DNA of 64,000 nt, from contig RSEF01000001.1 in the NCBI GenBank assembly GCA_003993805.1, positions 69,974,674 to 70,038,673 of the forward strand, written 5' to 3'. A program made the translations under genes and the position numbers. The notes below the pieces were generated by a model that was not told the DNA's origin, ran no database searches, and was given only the letters and a program-made list of their open reading frames with translations. Shown one piece after another: positions 1 through 12,376 of the stretch; position 1 is the first letter of the stretch; each line of letters begins with the position of its first letter. This stretch comes from Himantopus leucocephalus (taxonomy: Eukaryota; Chordata; Aves; Charadriiformes; Recurvirostridae).

Positions 1-2369
1 ATTTTGAATGTTACTTCAATGATGAGAGTTCTTGAAAACAGACATTTCTGCAATGGTTGAATAATTTATTTTTTTTTAATATTGGTTGGGAACATGTTGA
101 GATGAACAATACTCTTAAATATTCTACATGAAAGAAGTCACCTTATTTAGGCAGTGCTCTAAATCAAAGAACATTTTGCTAAAGTCATTTTTTCTTCCAG
201 CATTTGACCAAGTGATTGATATAATGTCGTCCTTACCATATATATTGCTTGTCAATCCCCAAATCTTTTTTAAAACTACTAGAAAACTTGATATTTAGGC
301 AGAGGGCTCAGGCAGTGCATCTGGCAGAGCTTTGGTTTGGCTTCTGCGGATATGGTCATTACGGTAAAGCCTTGCATTGCAGAATCTCACACTAAATATT
401 CTTATCAAGGTAATGAAAAATCTGCTTGTTGGAAAACATTTTCTGTGCAAGCTACAGAAGGCTGGACGAGGACGCAGGGGAATTTGCTGACTGCGTCACC
501 ATAAACAGTAATATAATTACTCTCCAATTACTTGTAATTAGAAGTTACAAAACATTGCCATAATGATTAAGTCCCTAAATGACAAGCAGTCAAAGCCCTA
601 TCCGTGCTGGACACCAGTTTCTGAGTTTCAGAAGAGTGAAGTGACTGTTCCTAGAGGTCAGAGGGTCCCTCTGTGCCAATGAAACCTATTGCCAGGGTGC
701 AGCGGTTGTTCTCAGCAGCTCCTCACAGAGCCTGCCCCAAAAAAGGGTGCCAAGCAGGACAAGAAGGAGCAGCCTGGCTCTGGGGTCTTTCAAATTAAAA
801 TAATAAAAAAAAAGTTCTATGCTGGAGCTGATGTTTTGTCATAGCAGTAGTAGATGGCAACAGTCCTTGTTATGCAAATTTGCTACAGCATGTTAAAATG
901 TGAGAAAGACAGAAAAAGAGAAAGGAAAAATATATAATTCTGATTCCAAAGAGCACAGCAGCGGATCCCAAGTGTTCTGGAGGAGGCTGAAGACGTTCTT
1001 TCACTGTGGGGTTGTCAGTCCTTGGGCCACCTGCCTTAGGACTGGGTATTTTTCCCAACGGCGTTTCCCAGCTCCAAGAGCATCCTCAGGGGCACCGTGC
1101 CCGGCCAGCCCCTGGTCCGGAGCGACGGCTCCGCAGGCAGGCGTGGGAGCACACTTCTCCAGCCCCAGCAAAGCGTGTTCGTATAAACATTAATGCAAAC
1201 AGCACATCCTCCACTCCACCTTCTGCACTAATCACCACCGAGAGACAAAAATGATCATCCAGCCCACAGAACCCCGTGGTGAGGGCCCCCAAAGCGACGG
1301 GGAGAAGTTGTACCACCAGGAAGGCAGCAGCACGTGGGAAGGGGTAACTCTCCGCTGTGGGATCTGGATCCACCGTGGGAGGTGGGTCAAACCGGGGGGT
1401 TGCCATAAGCCCCCGCGGAGGGGACAGCACGGCCGTGCACATCCCTGCTCCCCGCAGCCCCCCCGGCCAGCACCACCCAGGGCCACCATCAGCAGGTGCC
1501 TACGCTGCTTTACACGTGACAGCTCACGGCAGAAAATGGGGTACGGTGGCTTAAACCAAATATTTAGACTTTCCTTAAGTGTACTACTACAGGTTGGAAG
1601 GGGCGCGCTGCAGTGCTGTGTCAGCAGTTACATCCCTCGTCCAGAGACACCAGGGCTCGGCTGCAGCTCCCGCTCCAAAAGTTAAACCAAAATCTGGTAT
1701 CTGTAGGAAGTTTCAGGCACTGCTGATTGCAAATTCAAATTCCAAGGTATTCTAGTTCACAGAGCACTACTGCCTCACCCTTCGGTAACTCCCTGTCACT
1801 TCGGTAAACCATAGTCCTCGATTTCTTTAGAAGACGCTGCTAATTCTCACGGGTCTAGTTGAGACCTACTTTCAAACACATCATCTGCTATGAAACACCC
1901 TCCAAACAAGCATTTTTATTGCACGTTTTCCCAGTCTGAGAAATTAACCAACACAGATAAGGTATTTTTGGGTTGCCGTTGGGTTCACAACACCTCAAGA
2001 GGCCACACTGCTTCATTACGACAACTTCCCCTGCCAACAGCCCCCGTCCATACACACTCAGACCCATCCTTCCACGCCCAGATCAAATGTTATCAGATAA
2101 AAACTGTAAAAGAACAGAAGTATTACTTCTGTCTTCCTTTCACCGAGGATCTGAGTCTGACCACATCAAAAAAAAAAACCCAAAACACTGTTTCAGGGAT
2201 TTTTTTCTGTAATGGCACATTGCTCGAGAGCTCCAAAGGGGTGACGTACCTGCCACGTAACCAGAGCGCGGCGACAAACACAAACCCCAGCAGACAGCAA
2301 GCGGACAGCAAACACACCATTCACTTCACTTTGACACGACCTCCAAAATTCTACAATCTGTTTTTCTAT

Positions 2370-2560
2370 GACGCAACCCTTCGCAGAAACAGCCGTGCCA
2401 TTCGTAAAGCGGTTGGGCTCGCGACCGTACCCTGCCGGCGCTGGCATCAGCGCACCGCCTTTCCCCCGCCTGCCGTCCCGCTGGCGTGGAACCGGAACAG
2501 CGCTCGCTCCGTACAGTGCAGCTGATGCCATCACTACAAGCCGCGGGCACAAAAGGGCAT
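2370..2560. promoter_or_regulatory. CpG-dense patch (possible small CpG island)
   Basis: CpG is frequent here compared with the AT-rich flanks (for example the stretch around 2415-2520). No TATA box with an adjacent recognisable first exon is visible. It could be a small CpG island, or a GC-rich patch with no promoter activity. Confidence 0.25.
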
Positions 2561-4036
2561 AGGGCAACATCTCTAGAGCTTCGGTTAATGATTAGCTTAT
2601 TCCGTAAATATAAGCGGGGTTTTCCAACTCAATATTTAAAGCCATACTCTTTATATTTAAGTAGTAAGCACAGATGTATGTCATAAACATCAGCTCTCAG
2701 GTAAATTAGGTCAATTTTTTTATCATTTTATTTTAGTGCAAAAGGTGCTAGCCTTTGGGGGATGCACAGGCTGTCACAACCTGCGAGGCTCCACGCAGCA
2801 GCGGTGGGGACAGGGCGATGGCAGTGCTTTGGCCATTTGCTAGCTGAAGTGTTAGTGTGCAGCACGGCACTGGAGGTGGTAACTTCAGATGCTGTGAGTG
2901 AAAGAAGAAGCAAAAAAAGGATGGTCAAATTCAACAGCTGCTTTAAAAGATCAGTTTAACTGAAAAATCCTACATCTGTGATCAACCAAATAACAATAAT
3001 TTTGGGGAACAGGCTGTGATGGAGAACCAAGATGGCCAACAGTGGCAACAACTTCAAGACGACAAAGGCTGCTTTGTTTGGGTTCTGCCAAAAGCTCGTT
3101 TGGAGCTGCAAAGGGCAGAATCCCCACACCAGTGTGTCCTGCGGTCACTGCTGTGGCGGTGGAGAGCGCTCTGCTTTGGGGGCAGCACCCCCTTCGGAAA
3201 TGCAGTCCAGGCTTCTCGCCCCAGCCGGTCCCTCTGCACCTCACCTGCGGTTGCCCTTGACAGAGCACTTGAGCATCTCCAGCGCTGTCCTTTTACCCCC
3301 GGGCGCCTGTAGCTGTCCACAGCCCCGTAGCATCACTCCAAATGAACCGAACAGTGACATAGACGGGGATAACCCCCCCGGCTCTGCAGGGATGCCTGCA
3401 GAGGAGGAGACGAGAGGGTTGCCGTGTTCACTGGCAAAGCCACCGCTGTCTCACGGCCCGGAGGGCTGTAAAGAGAGAGGGGACACCCCTGGGCTGGCCG
3501 GCGGTGTGCCTGGAGCCGGGCGCAGGGGTGGAAGCCCGGCTCCAGCCCTGACCTCCCCTCCCAGTGGGCAGCACTGTGGTCCGGGGCTCTGCCCCGCACT
3601 GCGCTCACGCTCCAGACTCATCTGCTGGCGCACAGCGTCTTTCACCGCATCCGTGAGCTGTTATTCAGCTGCTACGGCGGCAGCCGTGATGGGTTTGAAG
3701 TGGACTTACCAATCTGTTTCCAAGGTCAGCAATGACATGAAGGTAGACACACTGACTTAGTGAGGCGATATAAACCCAAACTGTCCCTTCAGACTTCCTC
3801 ATTCTCACAGCAACCTCACATGCTTAGATGATATTAAAAGCAGCACTATTTCTCCCAACTGTGGATTCCCATTGCAGAAGCATGGGGGTCCCCTGCTCCC
3901 GAGGGAGTGACAGTGCCGATGATTTGCCAGACTCCCCTCCCGCCCTGCTCTGCCCACGTCCAAAGCTGGAAAATTACCCGACTGCTGGATTGATCAGCTT
4001 TCTCGCCAGGCTCAAACACTCTTTTCCAAGCCGGGG

Positions 4037-4058
4037 AAAAAAAAAAAATAAAAAAAAA
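4037..4058. repeat. A-rich homopolymer tract
   Basis: A run of As broken by a single T. No retrotransposed body is recognisable immediately upstream on either strand, so it is treated as a simple low-complexity tract. Confidence 0.7.
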
Positions 4059-4089
4059 TCCTCCCCTTGAGCATGACCCCGGAGCATAC

Positions 4090-4470
4090 TGGTGTCTCGG
4101 TGCGGCCCTGCCCCAGCAGCCGCAGTGACGCTGAGCATCACCCCCAGCAGTACCAGCGCCGTCGGGAGGGCGCGACGGGGGAGAGCAGAGCGGGGCTTCA
4201 AATCTGTCCTCTCCGAACACTCTGCTTCGAAAGATTTTGAAACTGCAGGGAAAAAAAAAGCTTCTAATGAATCTGCTGCTAGCCTGTGGGTATACTAGTC
4301 CTCTTCTGCAAGGTCTGCATCGGGCTGTGTTTGCGCGTGGGACGGGTTTAGACCCCCGAGCAGCCCGGGGGTGCTCAGCTGCCGAGCTCCTGTCGGCTGC
4401 AGAGGGTCGGGGTCGCGATGGCACCGTCTGCCAAGGGAGGACGGCAGGACCGCTAGAACAGACGTTTGGA
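4090..4470. promoter_or_regulatory. CpG-dense patch (possible CpG island)
   Basis: GC-rich, with many CpGs, especially 4140-4180 and 4320-4420. It begins just after an A-rich tract. No linked first exon can be identified, so promoter activity is only inferred from composition. Confidence 0.3.
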
Positions 4471-5262
4471 AGAATTCACTGGGGGTGAACAATTCTGTTT
4501 CTGAGGGCTACTAAGGGACAAGACAGAAAAATACTTCTAAACCAGAGCCAAAACTTGGAGCTTTAGTAATAAAATAAAGGGGTTTGGTGGTTGTTTTTTT
4601 TTTTTTAAGGCAAGTAGATTATTTTTGCTTTAAAGAATTGTATGAGTAAGTGCTTAAGAAAGTACCTTGAAGAGGCGCTGGCTGGGGAGGCGGTGATACC
4701 ACAGCCGGCTTCAGGAGCTGAGCGGAGGGTGGGGGCAGATGGACACGATGCTGCAGGGGTCTGGATATGCCAGGGTGTGTAAAAAGCAGTGAGAAAGACA
4801 GCATTTTGAGAAGTAACAGCCACATTTTGAGCTGTAGGTGTACCAGCGGCATGAAAAGGTGCCTTCTACATGCTTCAGAAGTTGGTGGCACAAGAGCATC
4901 ACCCCCAGTCCTCAGCAGGAGCCGTGGCGCTGGAGTGGCAGGGAGGGCGGTGCTGGCACCCAGCTTCTCCATCACTTACACACCATGGATGATCAGCTGA
5001 GCAGGAAGGATTCCCAGTTTGGAATGGTTGCTAATTAGAAGAAAAGAAAAGATATAACAAAAGAACATACCTTAGAGAACTCAAAGCACATGAGGTAAGG
5101 CTGCATGTCAACAGCGAGGAGCACTGAACAGGTCAGTCCTCATTAGAGATTTATTATTAATGACCACATTAGGTCAGAACTACCTGAAAGATGAAAATTT
5201 GAGTAAAATAGTATGAAGAGTAAATACCAAACTGCAGCCAAATAGTCCTGTCATTGTATGGC

Positions 5263-5590
5263 AGAATCATAGAACCATAGAATGGTTTGTGTTGGAAGGG
5301 ACCCTAAAGCCCCCCCAGTGCCACCCCCTGCCCTGGGCAGGGACACCTCCCCCAGCCCAGGTTGCTCCAAGCCCCGTCCAACCTGGCCTTGAACACCTCC
5401 AGGGATGGGGCAGCCACAGCTTCTCGGGCAGCCACAGCTTCTCGGGGCAACCTGCGCCAGGGGTCACCACCCGCACAGCCAACAATTTCTTCCTCATAGC
5501 TCATCTCAATCTCCCCTCTGTCAGTGTAAAGCCGTTCCCCCTCACCCCATGGCTCCCCTCCCTGACCAAGGGTCCCCAAGAGCTTCTTTC
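5263..5590 (-). mobile_element. CR1 LINE, 3' end fragment (antisense)
   Basis: The plus strand begins with a doubled CATAGAA-type end followed by a GGTTTGTGTTGGAAGGGACC-like segment. That is the reverse complement of the CR1 3' terminus, so the element lies on the minus strand. The antisense 3' untranslated region follows (ACACCTCCAGGGATGGGGCAG type). The copy is 5' truncated, as nearly all CR1 insertions are. An 18-base unit is duplicated in tandem at 5411-5446. The right boundary is approximate. Confidence 0.93.
5411..5446. repeat. 18-bp perfect tandem duplication inside a CR1
   Basis: The 18-base unit starting CAGCCACAGCTTCTC occurs twice back to back (5411-5428 and 5429-5446) with no mismatch. 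The usual CR1 sequence has one copy at this place, so this is a private slippage or duplication event, or an assembly error. Confidence 0.9.
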
Positions 5591-8401
5591 CCTGGCACGG
5601 CAATCAGATTATTACCCCCTTTTAGTTTTTCAGGCAGGCAGAGTTTCATCACAGTAAGAAATTCAGGATTTTCAGAACACATACATTTCCTGTTACTTTA
5701 TTTAACTAAATTAGTATTTTTCTGACTTTTACAACACTTTTTCAACTTTCTCCATATAAAACAAGATATGTCATTCCATCCAACTTCTGGTCATAAGGGT
5801 ATTGACAAATCCTGCTGAGGAAAACCTCTGCAAACCACCACACTCCTGTATTGTGTTGCGGTACTGCCTCTACAAAGCAGCGTGTCAGGAGCGACAAGCC
5901 AGCTGTGGAGAGATGCTCCGTTCATGGGTCACCAGATGTCACGCTCCTAATGCCAAAATATTTGTAATGCACTGCCGCTTAATTAATAGCCTTCAGATGG
6001 CAGAAGCAAAGCAATGAATATGGATGAAGAGTAGGGGGGAGTGACGCACACAGTACGTTTCTTGCCCATGCGTGAAGTCAAGCTGCCGAACACCACGTTT
6101 TCAGCCAAGTTGTCTTCTCGGCGTTCCCGGCTGGTTTGCCCGGTCCGTGGCAGACTACACCCTGACAGCGGAGCAGCAGCACGTACGCAGTACTCTGCAG
6201 AAGGAGAGCTCACGTGGGCATCATTACTTGTACCTCACCTTTTAGAAATGGATACAAAGAAGAAAAAATATGAAAAATCAAGTTACAGAAAGACACAAAA
6301 ATAAATAAGCAGTGCACATCCAGACAGCAAGCCCATTAAAACAGATTTACAGGTTGCCTGTTAAAGGCATAAAATGGAAACCTTCTTTAAAATAAGATTT
6401 AAGTCCAGCACAAGGAATCAAATTGAAGTGCTTCATGCTAAGAAATGCTGATTAGAGAAAGTTATGTTCAATTATATCAGTACATTATACAACAGGTCGA
6501 ATCATTGTAATGATATGCAGCAGCTTTCATAATAAAAGCTGATTTCTCTGATACAATTCAAAGTAGCTAAGAGGAAGCATTTAAGTCTGTTTATTTTGAT
6601 CTTTGTCTTGTGTAAAGCAATACTGAGTGTTACATATAGCAGTCTGAAAACTGTTTCAAGCAGCACGCAGGCTTATTCTTCCTTGCACAGGCAGGAGGTC
6701 TTGAAAAGCTACTTTCATAAATACAACAGGAGTCACACAAACCTCCTTGGAACCCCATATATTTTGCAGTAAGCAGAGGAACTGTTAATGAGAACAGGAC
6801 AATTATAACTAAACATTAATTCCTCTCTGTTTATTTTGGTACCAAGGTCAATTCTGATGTTATTTCTTCCCTTGCCAAGTTGTACCAAGTCCTATGCCCA
6901 AAGGTACTGCAGTCAGGAGAAAACAAAGGATACGTTAACCTCTGATGGTAACTGGAAAATTAATTTCTGGCTTCTTTGAGGATGCTACTGGAATCACTCT
7001 CAGAAATAACAAAAATTCAAACAAAGGAGAGAGCACCTGCGCACCCAACTCCGGCTCCACACACAAGATGAAGAGGGAGATGAAAGTTGTGCAACTGGTC
7101 CCAGGCGAAGGCAAGGACGGGGACAGGGATGGGTACTCGGGGGTCACAACCGTCACCCTAAAAAACAAACAGAACCTGAACTCAAAGTGATTTTGTGGCA
7201 ATCAAGCCATCTAAAATGTCTCATGGCACTTCTCTAAGTGAAACAAAGTGAGCAGCAAGAAGCACCACACTGATCATCCCACACCGGGAGCGGGATCTCC
7301 CATCGGACACCCCCGAGTCCCTCCTGGCTGCGCTCACAGCTTTGCCCTTCTCATGCCACTGCCACCACCCCGAGCAGTGCTGACCCGGGCTGCATGTCCC
7401 ACACCTCCCGCGGGGATGGAGCCCACCTGCCACGGGGGTCCCACGGGACCCATGCCGGCAGCAGCGGGACAGAGGGCTCTGCGGGTCCCCGCGCCCATCT
7501 TCTCGAGCAGGATTTATGACAAAACAAGCTGCATGCCATCTTTGCAACCCCGACGTCAAATTAAGGTTTGGGATAAGATCTGCAAGCGTGGAACAGATTA
7601 ATAAAATTCTCAATCACGGTAGACAACACCGGCTTGTTGAATGAACCATATCTGCATTATTTAAGTTACACCCACTGAAGTCTTGCCCTCAGTACACAGA
7701 ATTTCACTTAGAAAACCCAGAAAAGCACCTGCCACCCCCTCCAGCCCCGCTGGTCGGGGCAGTGCTGCGTGCTCCAGGCCGGGCAGGCAGCTCCTGCTTT
7801 CCACAGGATTTATTTCCAGCACAGCGGGACACTCGTCCAGGCAGCTCCAAGAACAGCCATCGTCTGCGGCACAAACACCCCAGCATATCATTTTCCCAAA
7901 CGGCCTGACGATTGTGTTTCACAGGGCATTATCATATTGAAATGACAACCTTCACCACATGCAGGAAAGCAAAATTAGGAGATGTATCACTACCACCATA
8001 CTTTCACGTTTTAGTCCTTAAAAACTGCTGAAACAGGTTTCCCGTTTGATTAAAGCAGCTCTCTGCATTACACTGATATTTTCAATGGGATAAATCTGCT
8101 GAAGTCCCATAGAAAGAGCCTCTCTCATCTTCCCCCTTCCAGCTGCTCCACATGGGAGCCAGAGGGATCAGCCTCGACCAGGAACGTGCCGGTGTTCTGT
8201 CTCCCGATCCCAGTTTGGGCCGTAGGTTAGTTACTGGTGAGGTTCCCGCATCAGCGCTGTGCGGGGGTCGGCGGTCCAGGCTGCAGCTCCGGCTCCAAAC
8301 AGGCCAAATTCTTTGCTTAAGAAAGAACCCATTGACCGGTTCAGCTGTGTTTAAGAAAATTATAAACATCAAGGAAAAAATCTGTCTAGATATTCAGATT
8401 T
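5591..8401. other. Intergenic or intronic sequence, nothing recognised
   Basis: AT-rich from about 5600 to 7000, then GC-richer at 7270-7520 and 7700-7800. No transposable element, RNA gene or coding exon is recognised. Open frames such as 7248-7601 lie in the GC-rich part and overlap an equally open frame on the other strand, so they are not taken as genes. Confidence 0.55.
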
Positions 8402-8433
8402 GGGGGGGGGGGGGGGGGNGGGGGGGGGGGGGG
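8402..8433. repeat. Poly-G homopolymer with one undetermined base
   Basis: A run of Gs from 8402 to 8433, interrupted only by an N at 8419. Such a tract can form G-quadruplexes and is hard to sequence, so its true length is unknown. Frames drawn across it (poly-Gly or poly-Pro) are artefacts. Confidence 0.95.
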
Positions 8434-9411
8434 CAGCTCTGGCGCAGGCGGCAGTGCTGCCGGCACGGACACAGCCCGCTGGTGTTTTTGAAAGGCACCA
8501 TCCTTCCCAGCACCTCTGCTCTCCCCGCACAGAAGATTTTTCCAAGAGAACCCCCTGCAGCGGTGCTCCTCTTGCCTCCCCTCCAGGCAGAGCTGCGCCG
8601 GGAGCCAGCAGCTCCCGCTGGGAACTGTGAGATTCCTCCGCAGGGAGGCTCCAGCCTGCGGGTCCCCAGGATGGCACCGAGTGACCGGTGGCCGCAGTGG
8701 CTGCTGGAGGTCCTGCCCCAGGAGGAACACTCTCCCTGCTCACCCAGCTGCCTGCACAACCATTCCAATGAGACCTCAAAAAAACCCAGCACCTCCAAAA
8801 CAGTCGCTGTTAGAATGCAAACTGATGCTAAGCTGATGTTACAGCCACTGCGAGATGGAGAGTTGGTGTTTGTGCGCTGTTCAGCTCCATTTTCACAGGG
8901 AATTATTTCCTGCTCCGTTTACATTCGTGCCCAAACCTGGGGAACCAGAGATACCTTTACACTTTCTTCGTGCAAATTTCAGTAAAGTCACCCAAAATAT
9001 CTTTGGGAATACCATGCCAATCATACTCAGCAGGGAGCACGGCTGCTACACCAATGAAGCATCCCTGCGAGATCTCTATTTTGACCTCACATTATAACTC
9101 CTTAAATATTTAAGCCCCCAACAGCACCACATACGAGGTTACCCGCATTTCCTATGATGCAGTTCTTCAAGACGCATTGAAACTTGCCACAGGGCAACTA
9201 AATGTGTTTTGTAATTTCATAATGACCGATTTGGCCTAAACCACGACAACCTCCCTAACAGGCACAAAAAAAATAATTGAAAGGAGATAAGAAAAAACAA
9301 CGTGAAAACCCAATAGGCACTGAAAATATGTTGCTCTCTCATATCAGGAAAAGGTTATTTCCCTGTGACAGAACTATATACACAAACCTCAGATAAAACA
9401 ACGTCACTTAC

Positions 9412-9480
9412 TGTAGTCCGTACCCAAATCATCCCCTGCCAATGCACCGGGTTTGAAATGCGCAACAGAAACCTGGATGT
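9412..9480 (-). other. Candidate coding exon, unidentified protein
   Basis: On the minus strand a strong acceptor (a T-rich tract ending GTGCACGCAG) precedes this 69-base segment, and it is followed by GTAAGTG, a near-consensus donor. In the phase needing one base from the previous exon it encodes IQVSVAHFKPGALAGDDLGT followed by DY and one spare base. One other frame (TSRFLLRIS...) is also open; the third has a stop. If an upstream acceptor near 9526 is used instead, the same frame stays open for 114 bases. I do not recognise the protein. The peptide composition looks protein-like, but chance cannot be excluded. Confidence 0.3.
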
Positions 9481-9890
9481 CTGCGTGCACCACAAAAAAA
9501 GCGATGATAAAGTACTTCCTCTCCACTCAAAAATATATTATTAGATTTAAAATTATGGTAGTAGAACCTCATACATAAGCTTATTAATTCAAGCCTCTGT
9601 AGAAATGTACTATAACAGGATGATGTTTGTTTTCACTGGCTGCTGCTCACCCTGGCAAAGTCACCAGCCATTGTGCTCCTTCAGAAGGAGGATTTCCTCT
9701 AGTAAACCTGCCAGTAACAAAACAATCAGGCATCCTGATAGCTTTATTTGGTTAGAAGAATGGTAAACTCGTAAAGTGCCATGAGCTATTCAATAGCAAA
9801 AGATTAGAAGTGAGCAGCCCCAGGTTCATCCTTTAAGGTACTGTCAACTGAAACTTTCCATGAGCCGATCAGAGGAAACAAGACGCAGGG

Positions 9891-9909
9891 GGTTGGTTGG
9901 TTGGTTGGT
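9891..9909. repeat. (GGTT)n microsatellite
   Basis: Almost five uninterrupted copies of GGTT. Confidence 0.9.
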
Positions 9910-10949
9910 AGCTTAAAGGAGAAAAGAGAAAGTCCAGAATTTTTTTTTTTAAAGCTAGCTTGCATCAGCTACCCTTGGAAGGATGGAAAAAGCATGTTTC
10001 AAGGATTCGCAGCTTTCGAGCCCCTTGTGCGCTGACCGCACGGCTCGGGCTCCCGCGCCTGCATCCCCCCAGGCTGGGCAGGCCGGCTGCTGGCTACGCT
10101 TGCGCTTCACACTTCCACAGGGTATTGCTGAGCGTTTTCACTCATAAACCAGCTCTGTGGAATAGTATTTTTGCACATTACCTCCCATTTGTAACATCCA
10201 CAGCAGCGTGCGTTATGAGGAAAGTGAGAGCTTGCAGAGGCTCATGGATTGGAATGAACACCCCAAGTGTGCCCCGGGGACCTGCGGCTGGAAAGCCAAA
10301 GGAAGGAATATACCATACCAAAGCACTCTTATTTCTCATTTCATACTAAATTTAATACCAATATGCTTATTAAAGCGGTGTTTTCCACTGCAAGACATAC
10401 AATGCATAATTTTGTATCAAAAAAACTCCAAAGTTCTCTAAAAATCCTGTAATAGCCTCCCAATGCTTAGCATGCAGCCACGTGCTTTGCAGTGTGGAAT
10501 CCTATCAAATCCCTCCCAAAATGTCTCAGCAAATCACTGTTAATCACACACGAGAGGTCTAAGTAGCAATCTCATAAGTTGGATACAGCGCTACTACATG
10601 TTAATTGCCATTATTAAAAAAAGTCCATCAGAGCTGAAGTCAAAGGAGCTCTCAAAGTTGACGTTGGCAACAAAAGGATTTTAAATCATGTTTTATTACA
10701 GTCCTCCAGTTCCAATGCAGCGTTGTGGCCTGCCCTGCTCCAGGGCACACTGGCATACCGGTTGTCACTTCATTTACAGCACAGTGAATATCCACAGTTT
10801 ACTTCCAATATAAAAAAAAAAAAGAGACTTCACAGGGCTGATCTAAAAATACAACAACACATTTCCAAGTTTCAGGTATGAATATTAGCAAACTCCTTTG
10901 GTAATATGGAAATAAGAGATGCTTCACACTTACATACCTCAGTACTCAC

Positions 10950-11007
10950 CTAATCCAACCAAATCCGATGCTGTTTGACCCCCATTTTTAAAGGTTTTCA
11001 AATTCAA
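10950..11007 (-). other. Candidate coding exon, weak
   Basis: The minus strand shows CTTTAG, then 58 bases open in one frame only (LNLKTFKNGGQTASDLVGL), then G|GTGAGT, a good donor. It would leave one base over, which fits the phase of the downstream candidate at 9412-9480 on the same strand. A stronger acceptor lies 17 bases upstream, but using it puts a stop in every frame. No protein family is recognised. Confidence 0.2.
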
Positions 11008-12045
11008 CTAAAGCTTAATTACCTCTGCAAATAACAGATACACTGCTCACTTCCAAAAAAATGTTAGATGTCTTTGCAAATTGATCTTAAGCTGTAACAC
11101 CACAGGGAAGGACAAGGCTGAGGTGTGTCGGCAGTTGAAGCGGGGCACAAACGCCCCAGAAATGCCGGTCAACACCAGTGTTACCGGACAATCCCTGGAC
11201 CACAGGGGAATGCTCTGACTGTCCTGTAACACTCTGAAACGAAGATCTGAATGCTTTTCTGCATTTCCAGTACATGACACGTATATTTTCCTCATCCCAT
11301 GCTACTCCCTTGCCATCTGCTCAGGGATCTCCTCTGCTGCCTTGCTGTCACTGTCATGTTCTCATGGCCACAAGGTAGTCTTGATGAAACATGAAGAGTA
11401 CATACACCAACCATCAGAGCCCACCGAGAGGAAAACATGCCTTGAAAGTGTTTGATGTCCTCAATCTCAGCTGCTCACACAGACGGGAATATTGCTCACG
11501 CTCATGTGCTCACAAGTGTATATCAGCCAGGGCTTTCCAGCCTGGTATTACTTCTCAGTTTTGCTTTAGAATTTCATCATCTGCAAATTCAGTTTATCAA
11601 AGATGACAATGAATTTTCCCACTTCCTGACCTTGGTGTCAGAGAAGCCCAACACACCCAGTTTGTGTGCCACAAAGGCTTCTCCCATTTGAAACAAGCTC
11701 AGAAGAAAGTTGTGTGGGTCGGTGTGCATAGCACGCAAATTAAATGGGTACTAACCCCACGCTTCCCTGATAATTCCCATCTGACACGCTGCAAGAATGA
11801 TGACTGGCACACAAGTGACGGCATGTTTGGGAGCTGTGCTTCAGCCCGAGGCTCTCGTCACTGCAGTCCCGCCGGCAATACACATCGCACCGCAGGAGAG
11901 CAGCTCCTGGTGTCAGCCTTGGGGCAAGGGGCTGGCTAGAAGAAGAAAGGCAAGTGTTCAGCCTAAAAGCACATTGAACATCATTCACCCTCCACTCAAA
12001 TGAATCATTCCAAATATTTAAATGTTTCCCAGCATAGATGTCCTT

Positions 12046-12376
12046 TCATAGAATCGTTTAGGTTGGAAAAGACCTTTAAGATCATCGAGTCCAACCGTTA
12101 ACCCAACACTGCCAAGTTACCACTGACCCACGTCCCTCAGCACCACCTCTGCCCCTCTGTTAAACACCTCCAGGGATGGCGACTCCACCGCTGCCCTGGG
12201 CAGCCCGTTCCGATGTTTGGTAACCCTTTCCGTGAAGAAATTTCTCCTAATATCCACCCTAAACCTCCCCTGGCACAACTTGAGGCCGTTCCCTCCTGTC
12301 CTATCGCCTGTTCCTTGGGAGCAGAGACCGCCCCCCCCTCGCTACCCCCTCCTCTCAGGGAGCTGCAGAGAGCTAT
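12046..12376 (-). mobile_element. CR1 LINE, 3' end fragment (antisense)
   Basis: The plus strand starts TCATAGAATCGTTTAGGTTG and continues with the antisense CR1 3' region (AGATCATCGAGTCCAACC, AACACCTCCAGGGATGG and CTTGGGAGCAGAGACCG). It ends near the antisense equivalent of the CR1 stretch coding for the end of the pol frame. The copy is 5' truncated, has no target-site duplication that I can see, and appears fairly young because the diagnostic blocks are nearly intact. Confidence 0.96.

Larger units (their letters stand above)
1..5262. other. Non-repetitive flank with CpG-dense patches, no recognisable gene
   Basis: No repeat family or protein family is recognised here. The first 900 bases are AT-rich; the rest has GC-rich stretches. 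CpG dinucleotides are dense around 2370-2560 and 4090-4470. Several frames of 60-240 codons are open on both strands in the same places, which is what GC-rich, stop-poor DNA gives. None shows a domain, signal peptide or conserved motif. An open 42-base segment at 3710-3751 (minus) has a good donor but a weak acceptor and is not called. Confidence 0.6.
8434..12045. other. Mostly unique sequence with one exon candidate on each side of 10 kb
   Basis: 8434-8780 is GC-rich, then the sequence becomes AT-richer. No interspersed repeat is recognised. Two minus-strand segments flanked by splice-site-like signals (9412-9480 and 10950-11007) are listed separately. A GGTT microsatellite sits at 9891-9909. 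Confidence 0.5.

Noticed and set aside
1890..2525. 211-codon plus-strand open frame
   Set aside because: No domain or motif; the minus strand is open over the same GC-rich part; composition looks like translated non-coding DNA.
3032..3760. 242-codon plus-strand open frame
   Set aside because: Pro/Ser/Gly/Cys-rich composition from GC-rich DNA, with several overlapping open frames on both strands and no recognised family.
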